This document shows positions 13,938-23,158 of a DNA stretch of 30,912 bases, piece by piece. The translations under genes and the position numbers were made by a program. The DNA lies in the IMG/VR virus record IMGVR_UViG_3300037502_000754, positions 1-30,912 of that record; one strand, written 5' to 3'. The DNA comes from a virus. How positions within the stretch are numbered: the first letter of the stretch is position 1; each line of letters opens with the position of its first letter. The notes below the pieces were generated by a model. That model worked only from the letters and a program-made list of their open reading frames with translations. It ran no database searches and was not told the DNA's origin.

Positions 13938-16013
13938 GTGCCCGAGAGGTACTACCAGATAGCGCGGCGCGGTCTCGCCACGAACTTCACCGAGACCGAG
14001 ATCCCGCTCGACTACGCGCAGAGGTTCCGCAACCGCTTCATCAACGCAGCGGGTGGTGCAGAGAAGCGCCCCGGCTACGTCGCGCTCTCGGGTGCATTGC
14101 CCACCAAGGGCATCGTCACGGGCCTGCACGAATACATCGACCGGGACGGTACGGCCACGCTGTTCGCCTCATCCGATGGCATCGTGTTCCGCTACAACGG
14201 TTCTTCTGCTTGGACACAGGTGTGGCAGGCGACCACGGCTGCGCGGCTGCGGTCGGTCCAGTTTGATGACAAGCTCGTCTTCTTCAATGGCGTGGACCGT
14301 CAGGTCTACATCGACAGCGCAACGGCACAGTTCCAGCGGTTGCAGCCGGTCATGGAGAACGGCACTTGCGGCGCGTCCACCTCGGCCAACGCTCTTACGG
14401 ACTCCGCAGTCACGGACTGGACGGCGCAGACCTTCGTGGCTCCCGGCGATATCGTGTTCAACGCCAAGCGTGGGGCATACGGCATCGTGACTGCCGTGAC
14501 CTCGTCGCGGGTGAGCCACACGGCGATCTCGGGTGCGGCGCGAGGGTTTGGCTCCACCCTTGCCCCGATCTCTGGCGCTCCGGTTGGTGGCGATCCGACT
14601 GCCGGTGACGGCTACAAGATCTACGACAGCATCGAGTTGAACGTCGTTTCCTACGATGGCGTCCTCGACAACGTCGCGACCATCGTCTCGACCAGCACCA
14701 GCCCCACGCAGACCTACATCTCCGTCTCTGCCGACAAGGTCTCCAACTGGACCGCGACCACCATGCGAGTGGGCGATGTCGTCCACAACACGACCAAGAC
14801 GGCTGGCTCCTTCGTCTCCGAGATCCTGTCCTCTGGCTTCTACGTCGCGCCCGCGATTGCCACGACCTCGGCGGGCGACTCCATCGTCCTCTACCAGTCC
14901 GCCATGCCGGTCGCGAGTTGGATCCATGTCCACTACGGGCGCGCGTGGATGATCGACTCCCGCGACCCGCGCAACGTCGTGGCCTCGGGGGCGAACGACA
15001 TCCAGGACTTCACGGTGGATAGCCAGTCGCTTGAGACGCGCACGGTGGCGATTGGCAGCCAGCAGCCCGGTGCCGATCCGGCGCGCACGATTGCCTCGTT
15101 CCAGACCTACCTCATCATCGGCACGGAGCGAGCGGTCTACGCCTATCGCGGCACGGCACCGGCTGACCTTGAACCCGCTGGCCTGTTCCCGCAGGGCGTG
15201 GTCGCGGCGGACGGTTTCGTCAACACCGGCAACGACCTGTCCTTCATCGGCTACGATGGACTGCTGTCGATCAGCCTGCTCATCAATACGAACAACCTGC
15301 AACGGTCCAACATCTCGGAGCCGATCAAGAACACGCTGCGCGCAATCATCCGCGATGTGATCGAAAGCCCAAACCCGCAGATCCAGATCGTCAACTACCA
15401 GCGGCGCAGTTGGATCGTGATGAAGATCGCGAGCAAGCTCTACATCTACAACTACGCCAACTTCGTGCTGGACGACGGGAAGATCGTGGCCGGGGCGAGT
15501 TGGTCGGACTTCGACGGGCAGATCGGCCTCCAGAGCGTCCTCTACGTCCGGGCCAACTCCGACCTCCTTCTGGGCGGGGCGGATGGCAAGGTCTACGTCT
15601 TCGACCAGAACACCTATACGGACGACGGGGCGCTGTACCCGACCGAATACATGCCCGGCTGGCTGAACCTTGAGGAGCCGCGCCAGAGCAACCGGATCAA
15701 GAGCGGGTCGTACATCGTGCCCAACTTCCAGGTCGGCGGCAGGGTGGTCTACGACATCGAGTCCACGGGCGACTTCAACCTCCAGTCCTACGACCTTGTG
15801 TCGGTCACGGCGCAGGAGGAGATCGGGGGCCGGGGGATTGGCACCTTCAGGATCGGCACGGACTTCGTGGGCATGGCCCGGACCACGGAGGGCAAGATCC
15901 CCCTTCGCTGGCGGGGCGCCCACTTCCGGGTCTCGTTCCGTACTCTTGACCAGTACGGGCCTGACGTACTGGCCGGATTCACGATATATGGGGACATCCA
16001 CGGGAGACGATGA
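13938..16013 (+). CDS. Tail nozzle protein (tail tubular B-like)
   Basis: A 691-residue protein starting at a GTG, preceded by a GACGAGG site. The opening, with IPLDYAQRFRNRFINAAGGA then EKRPGYVAL, is the conserved N-terminal signature of large podovirus tail tube or nozzle proteins. Long beta-propeller-like stretches follow (VRLRS.QFDDKLVFFNGV-type, IGTERAVYAYRG, FIGYDGLLSI). Size and position right after the adaptor fit a T7 gp12 or P22 gp10-type nozzle, which closes the tail and triggers DNA release. A GTG start in such an important gene may tune its dose. Confidence 0.8.
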   Translation: MPERYYQIARRGLATNFTETEIPLDYAQRFRNRFINAAGGAEKRPGYVALSGALPTKGIVTGLHEYIDRDGTATLFASSDGIVFRYNGSSAWTQVWQATTAARLRSVQFDDKLVFFNGVDRQVYIDSATAQFQRLQPVMENGTCGASTSANALTDSAVTDWTAQTFVAPGDIVFNAKRGAYGIVTAVTSSRVSHTAISGAARGFGSTLAPISGAPVGGDPTAGDGYKIYDSIELNVVSYDGVLDNVATIVSTSTSPTQTYISVSADKVSNWTATTMRVGDVVHNTTKTAGSFVSEILSSGFYVAPAIATTSAGDSIVLYQSAMPVASWIHVHYGRAWMIDSRDPRNVVASGANDIQDFTVDSQSLETRTVAIGSQQPGADPARTIASFQTYLIIGTERAVYAYRGTAPADLEPAGLFPQGVVAADGFVNTGNDLSFIGYDGLLSISLLINTNNLQRSNISEPIKNTLRAIIRDVIESPNPQIQIVNYQRRSWIVMKIASKLYIYNYANFVLDDGKIVAGASWSDFDGQIGLQSVLYVRANSDLLLGGADGKVYVFDQNTYTDDGALYPTEYMPGWLNLEEPRQSNRIKSGSYIVPNFQVGGRVVYDIESTGDFNLQSYDLVSVTAQEEIGGRGIGTFRIGTDFVGMARTTEGKIPLRWRGAHFRVSFRTLDQYGPDVLAGFTIYGDIHGRR

Positions 16014-16685
16014 ATGGCACTCTTTGACTTCCTCGCCCCGGCCCAGACGGCCCTGAACCTTGCCGGTGCCGGTGCTTCGGTCGCCAACCTGTTTGGCATG
16101 GGCCGGAACCGGGCCACCGAGAAGGCTGTCCGGGCGCAGGCAGAGCGGGCGGTCCAGCTTTCGGAAGCCCTTACCAACCCCAACAGCCCCCTGTTCCAGC
16201 AGATGTCGGCTGACGCCCTCCAGCAGCAGCGCACGGCTAGGCTCCAGGGCATCTCTGACTTCGTCCGGGAGCAGGAGAGGCAGGCGAGGCGTTTCCCCTC
16301 TTCCTCGGGCAACGTGAGCCTGTTTGCGCGCAATCCGCGCCGGGACGAGGCCATCGCCCGCGCCATGATGATGGCTGGGCAGAACGAGCAGGCGCAGGCC
16401 AACCAGCAGGCTCGGCAGTTGATCTCCGGTGGCCTGAGTGCCCTTGGCGCATCCACGCAGGCCCTCGGGCAGGCCGGGCAGATGCAGGCCCAGAACCAGT
16501 TGATGCGTCAGGTTGGCGTTCCCTCTGGACTGTTCGGAGCCAGCCGCTTCCTCGGGGAGGCGGCGAAGACGTTGGGTGGTGGGGAAACGAAGCCGACTCC
16601 ACCGTATAGGACAGTCTCCAACCCATTCCTTGATGTCTACGGGAACAACCCGATGTTCGAGGGACGCATGGGGGGAGGCGTCTGA
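16014..16685 (+). CDS. Internal virion (ejection) protein, small (223 aa)
   Basis: The ATG starts directly after the nozzle gene's TGA. The protein is helical, rich in Ala, Gln and Arg, with an amphipathic hydrophobic N-terminus (FLAPAQTALNLAGAGASVAN) and long Gln-rich helices (QNEQAQANQQARQL, QMQAQNQLMRQV). Small Ala/Gln-rich helical proteins encoded right after the nozzle gene are typically ejection proteins such as T7 gp14 or P22 gp7, which insert into the host outer membrane during DNA entry. Identification is by composition and order. Confidence 0.65.
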   Translation: MALFDFLAPAQTALNLAGAGASVANLFGMGRNRATEKAVRAQAERAVQLSEALTNPNSPLFQQMSADALQQQRTARLQGISDFVREQERQARRFPSSSGNVSLFARNPRRDEAIARAMMMAGQNEQAQANQQARQLISGGLSALGASTQALGQAGQMQAQNQLMRQVGVPSGLFGASRFLGEAAKTLGGGETKPTPPYRTVSNPFLDVYGNNPMFEGRMGGGV

Positions 16686-16686
16686 G

Positions 16687-18705
16687 ATGGCAGAGAACGG
16701 CATTGGCGGTCGATTCGGACTCTCTGAAGAAGTTCAGCGTCGTCTTCGCTTTGAAGCCGATGTGCAGAGGATTCTTGCGGAGCAGGAGGCATACGACAGG
16801 AACGTCAATCTCAACGCCCTAGATGCTCCGGGCGCGCCAATTGCCGCTGGAAATGCGGCACAGATTGCCCGTGGCAGGGCGATTGAAGATGTCCTTGGTG
16901 ACATTCCAGGTCGCTTCAACGAGGCGCTTCTTCTCAGTTCGGCTGGCCTTGGTGGTACGCCGTCTCTAGTTTTTGAGCCGCCCCCAGAACCTCCTCGCAC
17001 AATTGACATCAACGAGTTCCTTGAGAGCGCAGAACCCGCCGCTGCCCCGACTCGCCCCGCAAGGAGCGCGCCCGCCGCTGCTCCTTCCTCCGCTGCTACC
17101 CCCATAGACGCCCAGCAGGGGGAGACCGCACCGCAGCAGGACACGCAGAGGGCCGTTCAGATTGTCGGCCAGCTTCTGAACACCGGCTCCCAAGGGCAGC
17201 CCCGCCCGTCCTACGCCAGCGACATTGCGGACGCGCAGAACAGGGTCGCCACCATCCTCGCCCGCTCCCTTCGTGGGATGGACGGGGCCGGAGGGCTTGA
17301 GCGCATTGGTCAGGCGGCAATCGAGACCCTCTCTGGCGGGGGCAAGGTTTCCTTCCCCGAAGCCATGGCCCAGATCGAAGGCAAGGAGTCCAGCCGCGCC
17401 TACAACATCGCCAATGCCCTGAGTGGTCTGGCGAGGGCGCAGAACGCAGGGCAGCTTTCGGCCAAGGATCAGGCGATGCTTGCCCAGCGCAAAGCTGAAG
17501 CCGCCGCCCGCATGGGCAACTCTGAGGCCCGCAACCTCGTCTCTGCCGTGGACAAGATCACCTCTGGCTACGCCAACAAGGCGGCGGCGCAGGAGGCGGC
17601 GTGGGAATACATCAACGACTGGAACGCCCGCAATCCTGGAGCCGACCCCGGTCGCTTCTCTGAGGTCATGCGCGGCACGGCAGACTATGTGCAGTCCAAG
17701 GGTCTTGCTCTTGCTCGCGGGCGCGGTGGCGCTGGCGCTGGCGGCGGCGGTGGCGCTGGCGGCGACGCAAAGGCAGATGGCCTCTACATTGACGAGGACG
17801 GTCAGGAGGCTTTCCGTCCATACACCGATAGCAAGCCGACCCAAGCGATGAGAGAGGCCAATCGGGCGTACCGCAGCGGAGACATCGAAACCGCAATTTC
17901 CATTGCGAGGAGCATCCGAACCAAGGCCATGGGTGGTGCAGGCTCGGCGTCGAAGAGCGACGAGAAGTTCATCGATGACTTTGAGAGGTCGCTTGTGTCA
18001 ACGAACACAGCTCGCAACCTCATACGCCGCACGAAGGATCTTGTCGTTAACAGCCCGGCAGCGACTGGCGCGACTGGATTGCTGTCTCAAGTGGTTGACG
18101 GATTTGGCGCGCAGATCAACAACGTCTTCGGAACTGCCGTAACGGTAAGGCCGGAATCTGGCGCTCCATCCTATGCGATTAGTCAGGCCGACTTGCGAAA
18201 CCAGATCGGTGTTGATCGTGCATGGAACAGGATTACTGGTGGAAACTCCAGTCTCACGGATAGCTTCCGTTGGCTGAATGGAAGGACTGCCAGCGACGCG
18301 CAGGCAATCAAGACGAACTACCTCCTCCTCGCATTCTCTGTGGCGCGGGCTATTGATCCGGGCGGAAGGATCTCGGACAAGGATGTCCAGGGCGTCTTGA
18401 GCGCCCTTGGACAGCGGGGCGCTGGGCTCCTTAACAGCCCAGAACAGATGGCCCGTGCGCTTGATGAGATTGATGCGTACATGCTTGATGCGTTGGAGTC
18501 GAAGCACGGTGTTGGCTCCTATCGACCGGCGTTCCGCGAGCGATATCCAGACTTCGATATCATCCGCAGGGGGACTGGTCGTCGCGCCGCCCCTGCCGCT
18601 CCGGCTGCGCCAGCCCAGCCCGCAGCCCCCGCCGCTGGTGCGCCGCCCGCTTCCACGCCGGGAAGGGTTCTCATTTGGAATCCAGACAAACAGGATTTTG
18701 ACTGA
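16687..18705 (+). CDS. Internal virion (ejection) protein, 672 aa
   Basis: ATG chosen one base after the preceding TGA; longer in-frame extensions lie in the previous gene. The protein is Ala/Arg/Gln-rich and mostly helical, with Pro/Ala linkers (about residues 115-150), a Gly-rich linker (GRGGAGAGGGGGAGGDAK near 340-358) and a second Ala/Pro linker before the C-terminal RVLIWNPDKQDF. This multi-domain build with flexible linkers fits proteins packed in the capsid and ejected into the cell. No transglycosylase Glu-Ser motif is seen. Its stop shares one base with the next ATG. Confidence 0.6.
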   Translation: MAENGIGGRFGLSEEVQRRLRFEADVQRILAEQEAYDRNVNLNALDAPGAPIAAGNAAQIARGRAIEDVLGDIPGRFNEALLLSSAGLGGTPSLVFEPPPEPPRTIDINEFLESAEPAAAPTRPARSAPAAAPSSAATPIDAQQGETAPQQDTQRAVQIVGQLLNTGSQGQPRPSYASDIADAQNRVATILARSLRGMDGAGGLERIGQAAIETLSGGGKVSFPEAMAQIEGKESSRAYNIANALSGLARAQNAGQLSAKDQAMLAQRKAEAAARMGNSEARNLVSAVDKITSGYANKAAAQEAAWEYINDWNARNPGADPGRFSEVMRGTADYVQSKGLALARGRGGAGAGGGGGAGGDAKADGLYIDEDGQEAFRPYTDSKPTQAMREANRAYRSGDIETAISIARSIRTKAMGGAGSASKSDEKFIDDFERSLVSTNTARNLIRRTKDLVVNSPAATGATGLLSQVVDGFGAQINNVFGTAVTVRPESGAPSYAISQADLRNQIGVDRAWNRITGGNSSLTDSFRWLNGRTASDAQAIKTNYLLLAFSVARAIDPGGRISDKDVQGVLSALGQRGAGLLNSPEQMARALDEIDAYMLDALESKHGVGSYRPAFRERYPDFDIIRRGTGRRAAPAAPAAPAQPAAPAAGAPPASTPGRVLIWNPDKQDFD

Positions 18706-21392
18706 TGCCCACTCAGATTGAGGGTCCTGACGGAAACATCTACGAGTTTCCAGATGGCATGTCGCGAGATGACATGCGTGCTGCCATGGCGCGTAAGTTC
18801 CCGTCTCTCGCAGCCCCAGCCGCTCCTCAACAGCCGACCGTCATGCGCGATGTCATGGTCCCGGCTGGACCATCCATGGGGCCGTCTCCATCCCTCACGG
18901 ATGTGCCACTTGAGGGAATGGCCGATTTTGAGCCTAGGCGAGAAGTGGATGTTGGGGCCACGCAGTTGGCTCGCGAAAAGGTTGCCCAAGGTGGTGCGCC
19001 CGCTGGCGTTAGGCTGCGCGCGGGATTCAGCGTTGAGGACCCGGTCAAGGCGGCGAGGCTTGCGTTCAAGGCTGCTGGCTATGGCGATGTGAAACTGCGC
19101 CAGATTGAGTCTGAGGGTCCGTACAAGGGGAAGATCGCCTTCACGCTGCCCAACGGACAGGAGACTCTGTTCGAGGGACCAAGCGACGAGATCAAGCTCG
19201 GTGGTCTTGCAGGCATGGTCGGCCCCGCACTCCCGGCGACCGGAGCGGCTGCTGGCTCCATTGCCGGTGGGGCAACTCCCGTTCCGTTTGGCGCAATCGG
19301 AGGCGCACTAGGTGGCGGGTTTCTGGGCGAGACCGCTAGGACTGGAATCGGTCGCTCCCTTGGCGTGATGCCGGTAGAGGAGCCATGGGCATTGCCGATG
19401 CGAGCGGGTCGTGCTGGTGCGGAAGAGGCCGGTATGCAGGCCATGTTCACCGTGCCCGGCAGGATGCTCAAGGCCGTTGCGACAACTCCTCTTCCAACGT
19501 ACCGGCTGACAGAGGGCGAAATAGAGGCCGCTCTTCGGGACGCCCAGAAGCGCATTGCCGATCTTCAGTCTATCGCCGGTTCCAGAGAGACGATCCGCCC
19601 CACGATGGGCAACGTGCTTGCCGCTACTCCAGGGGGACAGCCGGTCACGGCAGCAGAGGACGTTATCGCTGGCCGTGAAGCCGGTGCCGTCCTCTCGCAG
19701 CGCCAGATCGAGAACACGGAGGCGCTCAACCGCATCGCTCGCGCGGAAGGAATGCTTCCCGGCGATGTGGCGACGAGGGAGGGCATGGCCGGGTATGTGG
19801 CTCCGTCCTCTCTTGGGCAGCGTGTAGAGGGCATTGCGCCCACGACGCAGCAGTTGCAGACGGCAGTTGACTCCCTCGGAGGCCCCGGAGGCGCGTCTTC
19901 TATTGCCCGTCGCATTGACCCACAAGACCCCAAGGCTGGGGAGACGCTGCGAAATGCAATCGACGCAGCAGAAGAGGCCATTTCGGCGGCGACTCGTAGT
20001 GTTAGGGGATTCGTTGAGAGAGCTTCTCAAGGAGCGTCGGTTGTTCCCATGTCAACCAACGCAGCCATGGCGCAGGAGGAGAGGCGCTTGGCAAATCAGA
20101 TGATCCCGCGCCTCACGCAGGAAGACGGTCAGGTCATTGAGCAATGGTTGAAGAGGGACCCCGCAGCCCCGGTTACCGCTGACGAGCTTTTCAGGACGCT
20201 TGAGTCTGTCAGGGCTGCTAAAAGGGCCGAGTCCTCTGCTGCGTTCGGCCAGGGGGCACCATCGGTTGCGATGCTCCAGAACCTTGAGAGGGGTCTGGTC
20301 GCAGACAGGGCAAGGCTTATCCGTTCGCTTCCGAATGGGCAGCAGATCCTCAAGAGCCTTGAGGACTCGGAACAACTGTACGGCACCATGAAGGATAGCT
20401 TCTGGCGTTCCGGGGTGCGTAACTTCATCGGGCATACCAAGGCTAAGTCAGATCCGATCTCCAACTACGCTGTTGGCGAGAAGATACTGAAGGACCCGGA
20501 GGTTGCTTCGATTGTTGTCACCGAGTTGCGTCGGGCTGGTTCTCGCGACGAGATTGAGATCCTGAAGTCCATGGTGCGCCACAGCATCGCTCGCAGGGCA
20601 GTCAAGTCGGGCGGTACGGAGGTGGATGTCAACGCGCTCAGGAAGGAACTGGATGACAACAGGCAAGTTCTGTCGAACCTGTTCACTCCGCGCGAACTCC
20701 AGCAACTGGGCCGTGTTGGCGAGCAGATTGATGGAGTTCGCAAGGTGCTTGGCGTCAAGAACCTTGAGGACAGCGGGAAGTGGTTTGACAACTTCTTCTC
20801 CGAGAGCAACGCATCGAACGCTGCAAGCGTGATGGCTGCTGCGCGCCGACATGACATGGCGACCGGCGACAACCTTGAGCGCGTCATTCGCGGCTATGCA
20901 TCTGCGCGGTTCCTGAACCAGATCGAAGTGCCGTCATCGGTCACGGGACTTCCTCCGTCTATCAACGGCAACAAGCTCATGGACCTCCTCAATGATCCTC
21001 GTCGGGTCGAATGGATGTCCAACGTCTTCGGTCAGGGATTTGCCGAGCGCATGAGGCTCTTGGCCGATGCCGCCAAGCTCATCAACCCGAAGGTCGCTGG
21101 AGTCGAACCGGCCTCTGCCATGACGGCTGCGACAGAAACCGCCCGTGGCCTTCGTACTGCCACCTTTGGGCAGTTGAGCAAGTCGGGTGCAATCATCACG
21201 CGAGCCATTGAGTTCGCGGGTCCGTTCTTCCAGGAGCGCATGGCGAGGGCACTTGTAGACCCAGACTTCACCCTTGAGTCGATCAAGCGTGGTCGGGCCA
21301 TAGCGAAGAATGCTGACCGTGCTGGCGCTCTTGCCATTGGCTTGGCGCAGGGTGCCGAATCAATCCCAACACAATCGGAGATGCAGCAATGA
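18705..21392 (+). CDS. Large internal virion (ejection) protein, 895 aa
   Basis: Largest gene of the window, starting in a TGATG overlap. The N-terminal ~45 residues carry a motif found at the start of several phage internal proteins: GPDGNIYEFPDGMSRDDMRA. A Gly/Ala-rich hydrophobic patch (about residues 175-210, including ATGAAAGSIAGGATPVPFGA) could insert in membrane. The rest is long charged helices up to the C-terminus. It resembles large ejection proteins that make the DNA channel through the cell envelope. No lysozyme or transglycosylase motif was found. Confidence 0.62.
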   Translation: MPTQIEGPDGNIYEFPDGMSRDDMRAAMARKFPSLAAPAAPQQPTVMRDVMVPAGPSMGPSPSLTDVPLEGMADFEPRREVDVGATQLAREKVAQGGAPAGVRLRAGFSVEDPVKAARLAFKAAGYGDVKLRQIESEGPYKGKIAFTLPNGQETLFEGPSDEIKLGGLAGMVGPALPATGAAAGSIAGGATPVPFGAIGGALGGGFLGETARTGIGRSLGVMPVEEPWALPMRAGRAGAEEAGMQAMFTVPGRMLKAVATTPLPTYRLTEGEIEAALRDAQKRIADLQSIAGSRETIRPTMGNVLAATPGGQPVTAAEDVIAGREAGAVLSQRQIENTEALNRIARAEGMLPGDVATREGMAGYVAPSSLGQRVEGIAPTTQQLQTAVDSLGGPGGASSIARRIDPQDPKAGETLRNAIDAAEEAISAATRSVRGFVERASQGASVVPMSTNAAMAQEERRLANQMIPRLTQEDGQVIEQWLKRDPAAPVTADELFRTLESVRAAKRAESSAAFGQGAPSVAMLQNLERGLVADRARLIRSLPNGQQILKSLEDSEQLYGTMKDSFWRSGVRNFIGHTKAKSDPISNYAVGEKILKDPEVASIVVTELRRAGSRDEIEILKSMVRHSIARRAVKSGGTEVDVNALRKELDDNRQVLSNLFTPRELQQLGRVGEQIDGVRKVLGVKNLEDSGKWFDNFFSESNASNAASVMAAARRHDMATGDNLERVIRGYASARFLNQIEVPSSVTGLPPSINGNKLMDLLNDPRRVEWMSNVFGQGFAERMRLLADAAKLINPKVAGVEPASAMTAATETARGLRTATFGQLSKSGAIITRAIEFAGPFFQERMARALVDPDFTLESIKRGRAIAKNADRAGALAIGLAQGAESIPTQSEMQQ

Positions 21393-21556
21393 AGAAGATG
21401 AGCAAAGGCCAGAAGAAGGTCGAGAAGGTGATGGGCGAATACAAGCGAGGGACGCTCCACAGCGGCTCCCCGCGCGGTCCCGTCGTCAAGAAGCGGGGGC
21501 AGGCCATCGCCATTGCCCTCTCGGAAGCCGGTATGTCCAAGAAGCGGAGGAAGTGA
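21389..21556 (+). CDS. DUF6496-like small basic protein (55 aa)
   Basis: Read in an ATGA overlap with the ejection gene. The product shows the DUF6496 pattern: SKGQKKVEKVMGEYKRGTLH, then SGSPRGPVVKKRGQAIAIAL ending SEAGMSKKRRK. The family is known from phages and some bacteria, with no assigned function. Strong positive charge and placement between ejection and fibre genes parallel the other basic small proteins here. The stop shares one base with the next ATG. Confidence 0.82.
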   Translation: MKKMSKGQKKVEKVMGEYKRGTLHSGSPRGPVVKKRGQAIAIALSEAGMSKKRRK

Positions 21557-21744
21557 TGCCCAGCCACTACAACCATGAGAAGACCGAGTCCAAGGCCGAG
21601 AAGGCCCGCGAGTATGGCGGCGGCAAGAAGTCCATGGCCTCCTGCAAGGTGAACTGCCAGTACCCAACTGGCACGATCCCCTCGGCCAAGGTATCCATGG
21701 GGGCGCAGAAGACGAACCCCGCCCGCCGGAACCGCAGCTACTGA
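21556..21744 (+). CDS. Small Lys-rich protein with two Cys (62 aa)
   Basis: Starts at the TGATG overlap. The peptide begins MPSHYNHEKTESKAEKAREY, then GGGKKSMASCKVNCQYPTGT and a basic end PARRNRSY. It is polar, with two Cys spaced by three residues (CKVNC). I recognise no family. Its tight overlap with the DUF6496 gene and clean stop before the fibre gene support translation. Function is unknown; a virion-bound or DNA-binding role is speculation. Confidence 0.6.
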   Translation: MPSHYNHEKTESKAEKAREYGGGKKSMASCKVNCQYPTGTIPSAKVSMGAQKTNPARRNRSY

Positions 21745-21751
21745 GGGTGCC

Positions 21752-22648
21752 ATGACTGCCCTGTCGAAGTCCGCGCTCAAGGCCCTCTGGAAGGCGTACT
21801 TCCAGCCGACAAGTGCGGACTTCTCCAACCTCATCGACTCCTGGGCTGACTACAACGTCAGCCTACAGGCCCTCGGCCAGCAAGTGTCTGCGGGTGGGGT
21901 TGGGGTCCCGAAGTTCGTCTCGACCACGACGGTCGCATTCGTGCCATCCGGGACGACGGGAGAGAGCCTGCTCGGGACGAATACGCAGTCGTCTGCGCTT
22001 TCGGTGCTTGGGCTTTCTTCTCTTTCCGGCGTCACCGTTCCAATCCCGGTTTCGTTCGGTGGAACTGGAGTCGCGTCGCTTAGCGCCAACCATGTGGTCC
22101 TCGGCAACGGGACTTCTGCCGTGCAGCTTGTTGCGCCGGGGACAAGCGGCAACGTACTTACGAGCAACGGAACGACTTGGCAGTCCACGACCCCAGCCTC
22201 AACGGCCCAGAACTTCGTCCAGCAAGTCTACGCTGAGTATTCAGCGCATTCTTCAACTACGACCGTCATGCCGCTTGACGACACGATCCCTCAAAACACG
22301 GAGGGTGCTGAGTTCATGTCGGTTTCGATCACGCCGACATCGTTGAGCAACTATCTGCTGATCAACGTTACTGGGATGCTGTTGGGAAGTGGCAGCCAGA
22401 ACATCGTTGGCGCAATCTTCAGGGACAGCATAGCCGATGCCATAGCGGCGGGATTCTTCTATATAGCGTCCGCTGGTGATGGTCTGATGTTCACTCTTTC
22501 CGTCCGCATTGCTGTCCCGTCAACCAGCACCATGACGTTCAAGTTCAGGGCTGGGCCAGGAAGCGGGACGCTGTATTTCAACGGATACACCGGGCGCTTG
22601 CTTGGCGCGATCCCCAAAAGCACGATCACGGTGACTGAGGTCAAGTAA
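21752..22648 (+). CDS. Tail fibre or receptor-binding protein (298 aa)
   Basis: The N-terminus has FQPTSADFSNLIDSW, echoing the 12532-13221 fibre and likely used for attachment. The middle has the classic tail-fibre repeat GGTGVASLSANHVVLGNGTS with VLTSNGTTWQST. From about residue 155 the C-terminal ~140 residues alternate beta strands like a jelly-roll tip. Together these mark a trimeric fibre whose tip likely binds the host. Base composition is more AT-rich toward the tip, usual in fast-evolving tips. No chaperone gene follows it; the next gene is a membrane protein. Confidence 0.75.
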   Translation: MTALSKSALKALWKAYFQPTSADFSNLIDSWADYNVSLQALGQQVSAGGVGVPKFVSTTTVAFVPSGTTGESLLGTNTQSSALSVLGLSSLSGVTVPIPVSFGGTGVASLSANHVVLGNGTSAVQLVAPGTSGNVLTSNGTTWQSTTPASTAQNFVQQVYAEYSAHSSTTTVMPLDDTIPQNTEGAEFMSVSITPTSLSNYLLINVTGMLLGSGSQNIVGAIFRDSIADAIAAGFFYIASAGDGLMFTLSVRIAVPSTSTMTFKFRAGPGSGTLYFNGYTGRLLGAIPKSTITVTEVK

Positions 22649-22675
22649 CGGCATTCCAACCGATTGAGGCGACAT

Positions 22676-23155
22676 ATGATTGGCTTGGCCTTGTATGCGG
22701 CATGGTGCGCGTTCTGCTGGCGGCTACGCGGCGGTATGATCAGCCAGATCACGCTCCAGCGGTTCGGCTATGCGCTCTCGACGGGCGAGACAAGGATGGC
22801 TTGCGCGTTACTCATGGCGCTGCCGCTTGCCATCTTCAATCCGTGGATGCTCTCGGTCGCTCCCGCAGCCTTCGCCGCCATGACCCTCGGTTACTTCGAC
22901 AAGTCGATGGGGCTTGAGGAGCCGGGACGAGACCATGCGTTCCTCGCGCTCTGGGGCGTCGCGGTGGCGGCCATCATGCTGGTTCCGATTGCGGTCATGC
23001 ATCAATCGCCTTTGGTGCTGGCGTTCTCGGCTCCCGGCCTGCTGGTTGCTGCGGCATACGACATCAACAAGAGGTTTGGCGGTCGATGGACCGAGCGGGC
23101 TGAGTGGATAACCGGAGCGATCTTCGGAGGCATCCTGTGGGCAGCGGCATCGTGA
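22676..23155 (+). CDS. Multi-pass membrane protein of the lysis region (159 aa)
   Basis: ATG at 22676 preceded by GAGG; the in-frame TTG at 22664 is weaker. There are about four hydrophobic helices: residues ~1-15, 42-73 (with ALLMALPLAIFNPWML), 90-110 (FLALWGVAVAAIMLVPIAVM) and 114-126. A conserved-looking CWRLRGGM lies near residue 14, as in several phage membrane proteins of this size. Position at the head of the lysis genes makes a holin-like or superinfection-exclusion role possible, but neither is shown. Confidence 0.6.
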   Translation: MIGLALYAAWCAFCWRLRGGMISQITLQRFGYALSTGETRMACALLMALPLAIFNPWMLSVAPAAFAAMTLGYFDKSMGLEEPGRDHAFLALWGVAVAAIMLVPIAVMHQSPLVLAFSAPGLLVAAAYDINKRFGGRWTERAEWITGAIFGGILWAAAS

Positions 23156-23158
23156 CGG

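Noticed and set aside
14169-16703. 844-codon open frame on the minus strand opposite the nozzle gene
   Set aside because: Mirror frame of a GC-rich gene: Arg/Asp/Val-heavy composition, no ribosome binding site, and the opposite strand has a recognised protein family.
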